From Clostridiales bacterium oral taxon 876 str. F0540 (GTDB lineage: Bacteria; Bacillota; Clostridia; Clostridiales; Clostridiaceae): a stretch of DNA of 64,000 nucleotides. The stretch spans positions 1-64,000 of the forward strand of contig KE993482.1 of NCBI GenBank assembly GCA_000466585.1, in the 5' to 3' direction. This document shows, in pieces, positions 50,814 to 60,274 of this stretch. Within the stretch, counting starts at the first letter, position 1; the number at the start of each line of letters is the position of its first letter. The notes under the pieces are model-generated. The model was not told the origin of the DNA. It saw only the letters and a program-made list of their open reading frames with translations, and made no database searches. The position numbers and the translations under genes are program-made.

Positions 50814-51302
50814 ATGAAAGAATTTATGACTGTAGGTCAAATTATTAATACCCACGGAGTACATGGAGAACTTAAGGTATATCCCCTAACAGATGATATT
50901 AGAAGATTTAGAAAGCTGAAAAAGATATTTATAGATGGTATTGAAAATTCAATTGCATGGTGCAAATTACAAAATGATAAAGTCATAATTAAAGTTGAAG
51001 GTATCGATAGTATAGAAATGGCACAAAAATACAAAAATAAATATATTGAGATACCAAGGACCGAAGCAGTTCCGTTAAATGAGGGTGAGTATTTTATAGC
51101 TGATTTAATAGGCTGCAAGGTTTTAGATGAAAATGGCAAAGAATTAGGAAGCGTATACGATGTGATTCAAACACCAAGCAACGATGTCTATTGGGTAAAA
51201 GGAAACACCGAAATTCTTGTTCCGGCACTTAAGACAATTGTCTCCAGCATCGATGTTATAAGAGCCGAAATAGTTATTAAACCCGTAGAGGTATGGCAAT
51301 GA
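50814..51302 (+). CDS. rimM: Ribosome maturation factor RimM
   Basis: RimM binds S19 and assists 30S head assembly. The 162-aa protein has the N-terminal VGQIINTHGVHGELKVYPLTD barrel and a C-terminal PRC-barrel (YFIADLIGCKVLDENGKELG ... VLVPA). It overlaps trmD by 4 nt (ATGA), showing translational coupling in the khpA-rimM-trmD cluster. Confidence 0.96.
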   Translation: MKEFMTVGQIINTHGVHGELKVYPLTDDIRRFRKLKKIFIDGIENSIAWCKLQNDKVIIKVEGIDSIEMAQKYKNKYIEIPRTEAVPLNEGEYFIADLIGCKVLDENGKELGSVYDVIQTPSNDVYWVKGNTEILVPALKTIVSSIDVIRAEIVIKPVEVWQ

Positions 51303-52003
51303 AAATACATATTTTAACATTGTTTCCTGAAATGTTTGATGTTTTTAACTATAGTATTATCGGAAGAGCTCAAGAAAAAAATTTAATCAGCATTAATACT
51401 GTGAATATAAGAGACTTTTCTAAAAATAAGCACAAAAAGGTGGATGACTATCCATATGGCGGTGGTGCAGGTATGGTAATGTCTGCTCAGCCAATTGTTG
51501 ACTCGATCCACGCAGTTAAAAAAATTAACCAGGGTAAAGTTATATTTTTAGGTCCTAAAGGTAAAGCCTTTAATCAGAATATAGCAAAAGAATTATCAAC
51601 AGAAAATGAACTTATATTTTTGTGCGGTCATTATGAAGGAATAGATGAAAGAGTATATTCTTATACTGATGATGAAATTTCATTAGGGGATTTCGTATTA
51701 ACAGGTGGTGAAATGGCCTGCATTCCTATTATAGATAGTTTATGCAGACTAGTTCCTGGAGTTTTATCTAGCTCAGAAAGTTTTACCGATGAATCTTTTT
51801 ATTCCGGTCTTTTGGAATATCCGCAGTATACAAGACCAGAATGTTTTGAAGGTGTTTCAGTTCCTGAAGTACTCTTATCTGGACATCATGAGAATATTAG
51901 AAAGTGGAGAAGATTACAATCTCTTAGCATTACTAGAGAAAGAAGACCTGATTTATTTAAAAAGATACAATTAACTAAAGAAGATAAAAAACTATTGAAA
52001 TAA
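51299..52003 (+). CDS. trmD: tRNA (m1G37) methyltransferase TrmD
   Basis: TrmD methylates N1 of G37 in tRNAs reading CNN codons, including tRNA-Pro. The SPOUT knot is seen in GGGAGMVMSAQP, LGPKGKAFNQ, CGHYEGIDERV, ISLGDFVLTGGE and VLSSSESFTDES. I prefer ATG 51299 (MKIHILTLFPEMF, 234 aa) over ATG 51293, which would sit right on the SD. Of note, the window's tRNA-Pro has G at position 37, its expected substrate. Confidence 0.96.
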   Translation: MKIHILTLFPEMFDVFNYSIIGRAQEKNLISINTVNIRDFSKNKHKKVDDYPYGGGAGMVMSAQPIVDSIHAVKKINQGKVIFLGPKGKAFNQNIAKELSTENELIFLCGHYEGIDERVYSYTDDEISLGDFVLTGGEMACIPIIDSLCRLVPGVLSSSESFTDESFYSGLLEYPQYTRPECFEGVSVPEVLLSGHHENIRKWRRLQSLSITRERRPDLFKKIQLTKEDKKLLK

Positions 52004-52011
52004 TTATTATA

Positions 52012-52040
52012 TTGCATAAAGATATAATATATGTTAAAAT
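52012..52040 (+). promoter_or_regulatory. rplS promoter
   Basis: TTGCAT (52012-52017), 17 nt, TAAAAT (52035-52040) with TGT before it (extended -10). The predicted start near 52047 places the L19 leader at the very 5' end of the mRNA. Confidence 0.65.
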
Positions 52041-52046
52041 ACATTT

Positions 52047-52096
52047 TGTGCTAGTACGGGCGTTCCTCTGATACAAAAGCGATCAAGAACGTCAAA
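52047..52096 (+). promoter_or_regulatory. L19 ribosomal protein leader
   Basis: GGCGTTC (52059-52065) pairs with GAACGTC (52087-52093) around CTCTGATACAAAAGCGATCA, resembling the Firmicute L19 leader, which carries a GGCGTTC/GAACGCC stem just upstream of rplS. In that family the RNA probably binds L19 for autoregulation. Identification is by memory of the motif and by its position. Confidence 0.6.
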
Positions 52097-52118
52097 TAAA
52101 TATTAGGAGGGAATGCAC

Positions 52119-52463
52119 ATGTTAGAAATTATAAAAGCTATAGAAGCTGAACAAATTAGAACTGACTTACCTAAATTTAACGTTGGAGATACTGTTAAGG
52201 TTCACGTTAAAGTAAAAGAAGGTAATAGAGAAAGAATACAAATTTTCGAGGGCATCGTTCTAAAGAGACAGAATGGTGGAATCAGAGAAACATTTACTGT
52301 AAGAAGAATATCTTATGGTGTAGGTGTTGAAAGAACATTCCCTGTAAATTCTCCTATTATTGATAAAATTGATGTTGTTAGAAGAGGTAAAGTTAGAAGA
52401 GCTAAACTATTCTATTTAAGAGATAGAGTTGGTAAGGCAGCAAAAGTTAAAGAGTTAATATAA
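52119..52463 (+). CDS. rplS: 50S ribosomal protein L19
   Basis: L19 lies at the 30S-50S interface. The 114-aa protein is placed from ATG 52119 because AGGAGG (52105-52110) is 8 nt upstream, whereas the in-frame ATG 52113 is only 2 nt away. Conserved segments are FNVGDTVKVHVKVKEGNRERIQIFEGIVL and VERTFPVNSPIIDKI. It has its own promoter and leader, and a terminator. Confidence 0.97.
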   Translation: MLEIIKAIEAEQIRTDLPKFNVGDTVKVHVKVKEGNRERIQIFEGIVLKRQNGGIRETFTVRRISYGVGVERTFPVNSPIIDKIDVVRRGKVRRAKLFYLRDRVGKAAKVKELI

Positions 52464-52489
52464 GAAGGGGTCTGTTTAGACCCTTTTTT
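52464..52489 (+). terminator. Terminator after rplS
   Basis: GGGTCT (52468-52473) with AGACCC (52478-52483), extended by A-T pairs, then seven T. Confidence 0.9.
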
Positions 52490-52510
52490 ATATATAAGGA
52501 AGGTGTTAGT

Positions 52511-53026
52511 ATGCTGAAGAACTTAATTGAATTAGCAAAATCTGTTATAATAGCTATAGTTGCTGCAGTACTTATAATAACTTTTGTTTTTGAAACAGTC
52601 AGCGTTGATGGTTTATCTATGTTTCCGACATTAGATAATAAGGATAGATTGATAGTTGAAAAGGTTTCCTACTATTTTCGAAATCCAAAAGTAGATGACA
52701 TTGTAGTATTAAAGTACCCTGCTGATATAAGAGAAAAATTTATAAAAAGAGTTGTGGCTATATCTGGTGATAAAGTAAAAATTGAAGATAATAGATTATA
52801 CATAAATGGTGTTGAAAAGAAAGAACCCTATCTAAATGAGAAATTTATTAATGGTACTTTTAATGAAGTTACTGTACCCGAAAATACTGTTTTCGTTTTA
52901 GGGGATAATAGAAATAATAGCAGGGACAGCAGATTCCCAGATGTAGGATTTGTGAATAAAAAACTTATAGTAGGTAGAGCTGTCTTGAGGTTATACCCAT
53001 TTAACAAGATAGGAAGGATTAGATAA
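52511..53026 (+). CDS. lepB: Type I signal peptidase
   Basis: It cleaves signal peptides from exported proteins. The 171-aa protein has one N-terminal membrane anchor (about 11-28), the catalytic serine S36 in VDGLSMFPTL and lysine K79 in FIKRVVAISGD, then the box E GDNRNNSRDSR. Firmicute SipS-type short form. It follows the rplS terminator with SD GGAAGGTG and leads into rbgA 1 nt later. Confidence 0.95.
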   Translation: MLKNLIELAKSVIIAIVAAVLIITFVFETVSVDGLSMFPTLDNKDRLIVEKVSYYFRNPKVDDIVVLKYPADIREKFIKRVVAISGDKVKIEDNRLYINGVEKKEPYLNEKFINGTFNEVTVPENTVFVLGDNRNNSRDSRFPDVGFVNKKLIVGRAVLRLYPFNKIGRIR

Positions 53027-53027
53027 T

Positions 53028-53870
53028 ATGGCGATTAATTGGTTTCCAGGGCATATGGCAAAAACAAGAAGAGAACTGAAGGAAAATATGAAGCTTGTAG
53101 ATGCTGTTATAGAAATAAGAGATGCTAGAATAGTTAAAAGTAGTAGGAATCCGGAAATTGATGATATATGCGGAGATAAACCTAGAGTAATATTGTTAAA
53201 TAAAAGTGATTTAAGTGAGGAAAATGTAACAAATCAGTGGATTAAGTTTCTCTCAACAAATAATGTTGCGTCTATAGCAGTGAATAGCATAACTGGTGCA
53301 GGATTAAATTCAATTAAACCTACTTTAGATAAGATTTTAAAGGAAAAACATGACAGACTGAAAGCTAAGGGGCTCTTAAATATTACTACTCGTGTTATGG
53401 TTGTAGGAATACCAAATGTAGGTAAGTCATCATTTATTAATAGGCTTGCTAAAAATAATATAGCAAAAACAGGAGACAGACCTGGTGTTACAAAAAGCAA
53501 ACAATGGATAAAGACCAAAATAGGTATAGAGCTTATGGACACCCCAGGTATACTATGGCCTAAATTTGAGGATGAAGATGTTGCACTCAACTTGGCTTTC
53601 ACTGGTGCAATAAAGGATGAAGTAATGGATATTGAAGAACTTGCTCTTAAACTCATAGAAAGACTTTCTTTTGAATATCCAAACAAATTGATAGAAAGAT
53701 ATAAATTGGATAAATTAAGCGATAATACACTAGAGAATATGGATAATATAGCTTTAAAAAGAGGAAATATATCATCAGGCGGTATTGTTGATTATAATCG
53801 TGTTTCAGTAATGATTTTAGACGAATTTAGAGGGGGAAAGTTAGGGAAAATTTCTTTAGAAAAACCTTAA
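53028..53870 (+). CDS. rbgA: Ribosome biogenesis GTPase RbgA (YlqF)
   Basis: RbgA is needed for a late step of 50S maturation. The 280-aa protein has the family start INWFPGHMAKTRRELKE, a circularly permuted GTPase order (G4 NKSD, then G1 GIPNVGKSS, G3 DTPGILWPKFED) and a C-terminal helical RNA-binding domain. It sits in a conserved lepB-rbgA-rnhB run. Confidence 0.96.
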   Translation: MAINWFPGHMAKTRRELKENMKLVDAVIEIRDARIVKSSRNPEIDDICGDKPRVILLNKSDLSEENVTNQWIKFLSTNNVASIAVNSITGAGLNSIKPTLDKILKEKHDRLKAKGLLNITTRVMVVGIPNVGKSSFINRLAKNNIAKTGDRPGVTKSKQWIKTKIGIELMDTPGILWPKFEDEDVALNLAFTGAIKDEVMDIEELALKLIERLSFEYPNKLIERYKLDKLSDNTLENMDNIALKRGNISSGGIVDYNRVSVMILDEFRGGKLGKISLEKP

Positions 53871-53885
53871 CTCAGAAAGATATTT

Positions 53886-54719
53886 ATGAACAAAGCAAAT
53901 GAGTTAATTGTTGATTTTGAAAAAATGAGTTATAACATGATAAAAAAATATACAGATGATATTAAGGATGATTACATAAATTTTAATATAAATAAAGATG
54001 TAGTTACCCAGATGATTAATTGTCTTAATACCGATAGCAGAAAAAATGTGCAATCATTGTCTGTAAAAATCTCTAAGCAAATAGAAGCTTTTGATAAAGA
54101 AGTTTATAGAGTAAAAAAAATGTATGATTTTGATAAAAATTATTTAGCTGAAGGCTATATTGCTGGAGTTGATGAAGTAGGACGTGGACCTTTAGCAGGA
54201 CCTATAGTAGCTGCTTCTGTTATTTTAGATTTAAGCTCTATGCATAATTCAGATTTAATTATTGGTATAAAAGATTCCAAGAAGCTTTCCAGCAAAGCGC
54301 GTGAAGAGCTTTCAGCAGAAATTATACATAAAGCTGCAAGCTATTCTTTTGCAGTAATAAATAATTACGAAATTGATTCAAAGGGAATAGCTTGGTGCAA
54401 TAATGAAGTGTTTAGGGAGGCTGTTTCTAAACTTAGCATCCAGCCTGAATTAGTTTTATCAGATGGATATCCAATAAAACGTTTTAACCTTAAGAATAAC
54501 TATGTTATAAAAGGTGATGAAAAAAGTGCAAGTATTGCATGCGCTTCTATTATAGCAAAGGTATATAGAGATAAAATTATGAGAGAATATTCAAAAATAT
54601 ACCCTAAATATTTTTTTGAGGAAAATGCAGGCTATGGAACGAAAGATCACATAGAAGCATTGAAAAAATATGGACCTTGTAAAATACATAGAATGTACTT
54701 TCTAAGAAACATACTTTAA
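53886..54719 (+). CDS. rnhB: Ribonuclease HII
   Basis: RNase HII removes ribonucleotides from DNA-RNA hybrids. The catalytic core starts at AGVDEVGRGPLAGP (D96, E97) and includes GIKDSKKLSSKAREEL and DEKSASIACASIIAKVYRD. An N-terminal extension of about 90 residues is longer than in E. coli but resembles the Bacillus form (total 277 aa). SD is only AGAAAGA, so the start is moderately certain. A shared bidirectional terminator follows. Confidence 0.95.
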   Translation: MNKANELIVDFEKMSYNMIKKYTDDIKDDYINFNINKDVVTQMINCLNTDSRKNVQSLSVKISKQIEAFDKEVYRVKKMYDFDKNYLAEGYIAGVDEVGRGPLAGPIVAASVILDLSSMHNSDLIIGIKDSKKLSSKAREELSAEIIHKAASYSFAVINNYEIDSKGIAWCNNEVFREAVSKLSIQPELVLSDGYPIKRFNLKNNYVIKGDEKSASIACASIIAKVYRDKIMREYSKIYPKYFFEENAGYGTKDHIEALKKYGPCKIHRMYFLRNIL

Positions 54720-54720
54720 A

Positions 54721-54760
54721 TAAAACCAAGTGCGAAGGATATAACCGCACTTGGTTTTAT
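54721..54760. terminator. Bidirectional terminator between rnhB and yraN
   Basis: TAAAACCAAGTGCG (54721-54734) is perfectly complementary to 54746-54759. A/T tracts flank both sides, and the genes converge on it; the yraN stop lies within the right arm. Confidence 0.9.
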
Positions 54761-55125
54761 ATTTGAAAGGCATTTTTTATAAGATTAACTTTATATTCAT
54801 TGCTGCTTCTATTTAATAACACTTCAATAACATCAAATCGAAAATATGATTTTTCAATTTTGTTTTTTAATATATAATATTGAGCAGTCTTATAAATTTT
54901 ATACTGTTTTCCTTTAGTCACTGCCTCACAAGGATAGCCATACTTCCTATCATATCTTGTCTTAACTTCAATAAAAACAATATATTTCCCATCCCTTGCT
55001 ACCATATCAATTTCACCAATATTACAGCGGAAGTTTCTACTTATTATATTATATCCTATAGATTTTAAATAAGATTCAGCTGTTTCTTCTCCATAGAATC
55101 CAATAGGTTTATTTTGATTCTTCAT
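54757..55125 (-). CDS. YraN family endonuclease-like protein (UPF0102)
   Basis: This 122-aa protein is read on the minus strand from ATG (complement of 55123-55125) behind GGAGAA; a TTG start at 55143 would overlap the SD. It has the UPF0102 pattern GFYGEETAESYLKSIGYNII..NFRCNIGEIDMVARDG.YIVFIEVKTR, a restriction-endonuclease-like fold with E, D and ExK residues. Members are thought to act on Holliday junctions or DNA intermediates, and the location next to comM-dprA fits DNA processing; function is not proven. Confidence 0.9.
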   Translation of the reverse strand: MKNQNKPIGFYGEETAESYLKSIGYNIISRNFRCNIGEIDMVARDGKYIVFIEVKTRYDRKYGYPCEAVTKGKQYKIYKTAQYYILKNKIEKSYFRFDVIEVLLNRSSNEYKVNLIKNAFQI

Positions 55126-55273
55126 AGCATTTTCTCCAAACAAAAATTTAAGTATAGTACCTATTAATATTGACCGTTATTTTAATACTAAACAAATATT
55201 AAATAATATTTGTTTTAAATTTAGTTATATAAATGTATATACATGTCAATAATTTATGGCTAGAGGTGATAAT

Positions 55274-56797
55274 ATGTCTGTAAAAATAAATACTGCAACC
55301 TTTAGTGGAATTGATGGCATCAATATAACAGTAGAAATAGATATTTCTACCGGGTTACCTTGCTTTAATATTGTAGGCTTAGCAGATACTTCGGTAAAAG
55401 AGTCTAAGGAGAGAGTTAGGGCTGCCATTATAAATTCTGGTTTTGAGTTCCCGATAAGCAGAATAACAGTTAATCTTGCACCGGCAGATATAAAAAAAGA
55501 CGGATCACAGTTCGATTTGCCGATTGCTATAGGTATCTTAGCAGCCTCAAATCAAATATACTGTGAAAATATACATAAGTATTTATTTATAGGCGAGCTT
55601 TCGTTATCAGGTGAAATACGAAAAATTAGAGGCGCACTTCCAATAATAATAGGAGGTTTAAATAATAGTATTAAAAATTTCGTAATACCAAATGAGAATA
55701 GTAATGAATGCTCAATTGTAAAAAATGCATTAATATATCCATTTGGTGATTTAAGACAGGTTGTGAATTTTCTAGAAAATGAAGATATGCTTCCTATAAC
55801 ATTTGATTATAAAAACGAAAAGAAAAATGGTAATTTCACATTTGATTTTGAAGATGTTATCGGTCAGGATAGCAGCAAAAGGGCAATTGAAGTTGCAGCT
55901 GCCGGAGGACATAATATATTGCTTTGGGGGCCTCCGGGTTCAGGTAAAAGCATGCTTGCCTCAAGAATACCGAGTATTTTACCTGAACTTGATTACGAAG
56001 AAGCTTTAGAAGTTACAAAAATTTATAGTGTTTCAGGAAACATAAAAGATGAAGGTCTTGCAAAATGCAGACCATTTAGGAGCCCCCACCATACAAGTTC
56101 AAATATATCATTAATAGGAGGCGGACGAAATCTTGCACCAGGCGAAATATCTTTGTCGCATAACGGAGTCTTATTTCTAGATGAAATGCTGGAATTTAAA
56201 AAAAGCGTTTTAGAAGTACTAAGACAGCCTCTAGAGGATAAATTAGTTAAAATATCGCGTGCTAATGGCAACATAAGCTATCCAGCTAATTTTATGCTTG
56301 TTGGTGCTACAAATCCTTGTCCGTGTGGTTTTTACGCAAGTGGCACTAAAAAATGTACATGTACAGAACATGAAAAGAAAGTATATTTAAACAAGCTTTC
56401 AGGTCCTCTTCTTGATAGGATAGATATATTTACTTTTGTAGCTTCGTTAAAGTATGAAGAATATAATAAAATAAATAAAAACGAACCCTCTAAAGTTATA
56501 AGAAAAAGAATTATAAAAGCTAGACAACTTCAGAAAACAAGATATAAAAATGAAGGAATAAGCTGTAACTCACAAATGACAACAAAATTAATTAATAAAT
56601 ACTGCAAATTAGATAGTAAGAGTAATATGTTGTTAAAGAATGTGTACACAAAATATAATTTAAGCAATAGAGCATATAATCGATTGCTTAAGTTGTCAAG
56701 AACTATAGCTGATTTAAATGGAAGAGAAAATATAGAAAATAGTGATGTAATTGAAGCAGTGCAATATAGAAAATTTATTAATGATAATATAGTCTGA
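55274..56797 (+). CDS. YifB/ComM family Mg-chelatase-like ATPase
   Basis: This 507-aa AAA+ protein has an N-terminal Lon-protease-like domain, GPPGSGKSMLASR Walker A, Walker B LFLDEM, CRPFRSPHHTSS, and a cysteine cluster (NPCPCGFYASGTKKCTC). In some bacteria ComM promotes branch migration of recombining DNA in natural transformation. I start at ATG 55274 behind AGAGGTGA (ATG 55256 overlaps the SD). Neighbouring dprA makes a DNA-uptake or recombination context, though competence in this organism is not shown. Confidence 0.92.
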   Translation: MSVKINTATFSGIDGINITVEIDISTGLPCFNIVGLADTSVKESKERVRAAIINSGFEFPISRITVNLAPADIKKDGSQFDLPIAIGILAASNQIYCENIHKYLFIGELSLSGEIRKIRGALPIIIGGLNNSIKNFVIPNENSNECSIVKNALIYPFGDLRQVVNFLENEDMLPITFDYKNEKKNGNFTFDFEDVIGQDSSKRAIEVAAAGGHNILLWGPPGSGKSMLASRIPSILPELDYEEALEVTKIYSVSGNIKDEGLAKCRPFRSPHHTSSNISLIGGGRNLAPGEISLSHNGVLFLDEMLEFKKSVLEVLRQPLEDKLVKISRANGNISYPANFMLVGATNPCPCGFYASGTKKCTCTEHEKKVYLNKLSGPLLDRIDIFTFVASLKYEEYNKINKNEPSKVIRKRIIKARQLQKTRYKNEGISCNSQMTTKLINKYCKLDSKSNMLLKNVYTKYNLSNRAYNRLLKLSRTIADLNGRENIENSDVIEAVQYRKFINDNIV

Positions 56798-56861
56798 TAA
56801 AAATATTTAATCAGTATATTATTGGTAATTATTTTAATGTTATAATTAGGAGTATATTACT

Positions 56862-57929
56862 ATGATTGAACATGATATTTGGTTTTCAACACTTAAATTA
56901 TCAAATAAAATCAAAAATAACCTTATTAAATATTATAAAAGTTCTTTCAATTTATGGAATGAATATTCTCAAGGAAATTTAGTTTCAAAAGAATTAAAAA
57001 ACGTTCTATTTAACAGTTGGGATGATAAAAAGATAAGTATTATTAAAAATGTAATTTTGGAAAACAATATTAAAATAATAACTTGCGATAATGAGAACTT
57101 TCCTAATAAACTAAGGCTATATGATGATTCTCCATGTATCTTATATTATTATGGAAGTATAGAAAAGCTAAATTCAAGTATTAATGTTTCTATAGTAGGT
57201 TCCAGAAAAAATTCGAATTACGGCACAAATGTTACAAAACTTATTTCTAAAGAATTGTCTTTCAATAATATAAATATTGTTAGTGGATTGGCTAGGGGAA
57301 TAGATGCACATGCTCATTCTACATGTATTGAAAATGGCGGCTTTACTTGTGCCGTTCTTGGTTGCGGTATAGACATTGTTTACCCAAAGGAAAATAAATT
57401 CTTATTTGAAGAAATAAAAAAAAGAGGCGTAATTTTATCTGAATTCCCTCCAGGAACGCAACCAATGCCATATAATTTTCCAATAAGAAACAGAATTATT
57501 AGTCAGCTTAGCGACTTGATTATAATTGTTGAGGCTGGGATAAAAAGTGGTTCACTGATTACTGCAAACTTAGCTTTAGAACAAGGCATAGATGTCATGG
57601 CAGTTCCGGGTTCTATATTTTCAGAAGAAAGTAAAGGTTGTAACAAAATTATTAAAGATGGAGCTTATCCATTAACTTCTATAGAAGATGTGTTTGAGCT
57701 GCTTAAAATAAGCTATATGAATAGTGATATTAAATGTTGTAAATTAAGTTCAATTGAGATGAAAATTAATGAACTAATTAGCGATAGTCCTATACATATT
57801 GATGATATTATTAAAATCACTAATATTGACATTAATCAATTATATGAGGTATTATTTGAGTTGCAGCTAAAAAATGAAATAATGTGCTTGGCTGGTAATT
57901 ATTACGTAAAAAATTATAAAGCTATATAG
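56862..57929 (+). CDS. dprA: DNA-processing protein DprA
   Basis: DprA loads RecA on single-stranded DNA during transformation. The 355-aa protein has the Rossmann core with VGSRKNSNYGTNVTK, VSGLARGIDAHAH, LGCGIDIVYPKENK and FPIRNRIISQLSD, then a C-terminal winged-helix domain. An extended -10 (TGTTATAAT, 56838-56846) precedes it without a good -35. It is followed by topA, the widespread dprA-topA pair. Confidence 0.94.
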   Translation: MIEHDIWFSTLKLSNKIKNNLIKYYKSSFNLWNEYSQGNLVSKELKNVLFNSWDDKKISIIKNVILENNIKIITCDNENFPNKLRLYDDSPCILYYYGSIEKLNSSINVSIVGSRKNSNYGTNVTKLISKELSFNNINIVSGLARGIDAHAHSTCIENGGFTCAVLGCGIDIVYPKENKFLFEEIKKRGVILSEFPPGTQPMPYNFPIRNRIISQLSDLIIIVEAGIKSGSLITANLALEQGIDVMAVPGSIFSEESKGCNKIIKDGAYPLTSIEDVFELLKISYMNSDIKCCKLSSIEMKINELISDSPIHIDDIIKITNIDINQLYEVLFELQLKNEIMCLAGNYYVKNYKAI

Positions 57930-58053
57930 TTATACATATAAATTTTTATTAATTTGTATATTAACTAATAAATTACAAATAATTTAATTTGAAAGTACTA
58001 TATTATGAGGGGGTGAATCACCTGGTTAATAATTTTGTTAGCTAGGTATATAT

Positions 58054-60144
58054 ATGGGTCAAAAGTTAGTAATTGTTGAGTCTCCTGCTAAAGCTAAAAC
58101 TATTGGAAAATATCTTGGAAAAGATTTCATAGTAGAAGCTTCAATGGGACATATTAGAGATCTTCCTAAAAGTCAATTAGGTGTAGATATAGATAATAAT
58201 TATACACCTAAATATATAACAATAAGAGGCAAAGGAGAGTTGCTTGAAAAGTTAAAAAAAGCAGCGAAAAAGAGTGAAAAAATTTATTTAGCGACAGACC
58301 CTGATAGAGAAGGTGAAGCAATTTCCTGGCACTTATCAAAGATACTGAATATAAATGATACTGAAAAATGCAGAATAGAGTTTAATGAGATTACAAAAAA
58401 TGCTGTGAAAAATGCTATAAAGAAACCCAGAACTTTAAATATAAATTTAGTCGATGCTCAGCAGGCAAGAAGGGTATTAGATAGACTCGTTGGTTACGAA
58501 ATAAGTCCAATTCTATGGAGAAAAATAAGATGGGGGCTTAGTGCGGGAAGGGTTCAATCAGTTGCACTAAAGATGATATGTGATAGAGAAAATGAAATAA
58601 ACTCTTTTTCTCCTAAAGAATATTGGTCAATTGAAAGTAAATTACTTTCGTCAAATAGCAAAAAACCATTTACCGTAAAACTATGGTCAAAAAATAACAA
58701 AAAAATTGAAATAAATACTGAATTAGAGAGTACAAAAATAATCGAAGAATTAAAGTCACATGATTTTATTGTCGACAAAGTTAAAAGATCGCAAAAAAAT
58801 AAAAATCCATTGCCGCCGTTTACTACCAGTACGTTACAACAAGATGCCTATAAGAAATTAAATTTTGCAACAAGGCGGACTATGTCTATAGCTCAACAGC
58901 TTTATGAAGGCATAGATATGAAAAATCATGGGACTTTAGGACTTATAACATATATGAGAACAGATTCAGTAAGAATTTCAGAAGAAGCTCAAAAATCTGC
59001 CGCAGAATTTATTGAAAAAAATTTTGGAAAAGAATATAATCCTGAATCACCAAGGACATTCAAAAGCAAAAAAAATATTCAAGATGCTCACGAGGCAATA
59101 CGACCTACTTATATCGATTTAACGCCAGATAAAATAAAAGATAGCTTAAAAGATGAACAATATAAACTTTATTCATTAATTTGGAAAAGATTCGTTGCTA
59201 GTCAAATGTCATCAAGTATACTTAATACAATTATAGTAGAAGTGACTAATGGCCATTATCAGCTAAGAGCAAGTGGATCTTCAGTAAAGTTTGACGGATT
59301 TATGAAAATCTATGAATATTCAACTGACGAAGAAGAAGAAGCAACTTATCTTCCTGAATTATTAGAAGGAGATACACTGAATACTAAATCTATAGAAGGA
59401 AAACAACATTTCACTCAACCACCTGCAAAATATTCAGAAGCTTCTTTAGTTAAAACTTTAGAAGAATATGGTATAGGCAGACCTAGTACGTATGCTCCAA
59501 TTATTTCTACTTTGTTAGATAGAAAATATATTGAAAGAGATAAGAAAACTTTAATTCCAACAGAATTAGGTATAATAGTAAATAGCATACTAAGTGATTA
59601 TTTTAAAGAAATAGTTGATGTTGAATTTACTGCAGATATCGAGGAAAAATTAGATCGTGTTGAGGAAGGAAAAGATAATTGGAACAAAGTTGTAGATGAC
59701 TTTTTTAAGCCAATTAAAGAATCTATTGATGTAGCTGAAAAAGAAATATCAAAAATTACAATAGAAGACAAAATAAGCGAAGAAAAATGTGATAAATGTG
59801 GCCGAAACATGGTAATAAAGCATGGGCGTTTTGGAGATTTCCTAGCTTGCCCCGGATACCCTGAATGTAAAAACACAAAACCTATAGTTGAAAAGTTAGA
59901 TGTTAAATGTCCTAAATGTGGTGAGAATATTCTTATTAAGAGAAGCAAAAAAGGCAAGAAATTTTTTGGATGCAGCAATTATCCTAATTGTGATTATGTT
60001 AGCTGGTTCGAGCCAACAAATGAGAAATGCGATTTATGCAATGAATTAATGTTTAAAAAATATTCTAAATCAAAAGGTAGCTTTTTAGAATGTAGTAATG
60101 AAAACTGCAAAAATAGAAAATATAATGAAGATAAGCAATCATAA
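58054..60144 (+). CDS. topA: DNA topoisomerase I
   Basis: TopA relaxes negative supercoils. The 696-aa type IA enzyme has the TOPRIM domain (LVIVESPAKAKTIGKYLG, ATDPDREGEA), active-site tyrosine Y300 in YMRTDSVRIS, and three C-terminal C4 zinc ribbons (CDKCGRNMV..., CPKCGENIL..., CDLCNELMF...). The ATG 58054 has only TAGGT nearby; a stronger AGGGGGTGA lies about 40 nt upstream beside a GGTG/CACC mini-hairpin, with no in-frame start between. Confidence 0.97.
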   Translation: MGQKLVIVESPAKAKTIGKYLGKDFIVEASMGHIRDLPKSQLGVDIDNNYTPKYITIRGKGELLEKLKKAAKKSEKIYLATDPDREGEAISWHLSKILNINDTEKCRIEFNEITKNAVKNAIKKPRTLNINLVDAQQARRVLDRLVGYEISPILWRKIRWGLSAGRVQSVALKMICDRENEINSFSPKEYWSIESKLLSSNSKKPFTVKLWSKNNKKIEINTELESTKIIEELKSHDFIVDKVKRSQKNKNPLPPFTTSTLQQDAYKKLNFATRRTMSIAQQLYEGIDMKNHGTLGLITYMRTDSVRISEEAQKSAAEFIEKNFGKEYNPESPRTFKSKKNIQDAHEAIRPTYIDLTPDKIKDSLKDEQYKLYSLIWKRFVASQMSSSILNTIIVEVTNGHYQLRASGSSVKFDGFMKIYEYSTDEEEEATYLPELLEGDTLNTKSIEGKQHFTQPPAKYSEASLVKTLEEYGIGRPSTYAPIISTLLDRKYIERDKKTLIPTELGIIVNSILSDYFKEIVDVEFTADIEEKLDRVEEGKDNWNKVVDDFFKPIKESIDVAEKEISKITIEDKISEEKCDKCGRNMVIKHGRFGDFLACPGYPECKNTKPIVEKLDVKCPKCGENILIKRSKKGKKFFGCSNYPNCDYVSWFEPTNEKCDLCNELMFKKYSKSKGSFLECSNENCKNRKYNEDKQS

Positions 60145-60177
60145 TGCAAAATTATGTCGAACAAAATAAAAAATATG

Positions 60178-60206
60178 TTGAATTATAAGAAACCTTATGA
60201 TATTAT
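60178..60206 (+). promoter_or_regulatory. codY promoter
   Basis: TTGAAT (60178-60183), 17 nt, TATTAT (60201-60206) with TGA before the -10 (extended). The start near 60213 gives a 5' UTR of about 130 nt. Confidence 0.7.
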
Positions 60207-60259
60207 TATTTAGGAAAAAGACAACAATTCATAATTTTTCAAAAAGTCTTAATTAAGAA

Positions 60260-60274
60260 AGTTTTCAATAAAAT
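60260..60274 (+). promoter_or_regulatory. Weak candidate CodY box in the codY leader
   Basis: AGTTTTCAATAAAAT matches 11 of 15 positions of the known CodY consensus AATTTTCWGAAAATT; a second partial match begins at 60232. CodY autoregulation is known in other species, but such A/T-rich matches arise often by chance here. Confidence 0.3.

Noticed and set aside
53234..53686. 150-aa open frame antisense to rbgA
   Set aside because: It is a shadow of a strongly supported GTPase gene; no SD and the composition is typical of an antisense frame.
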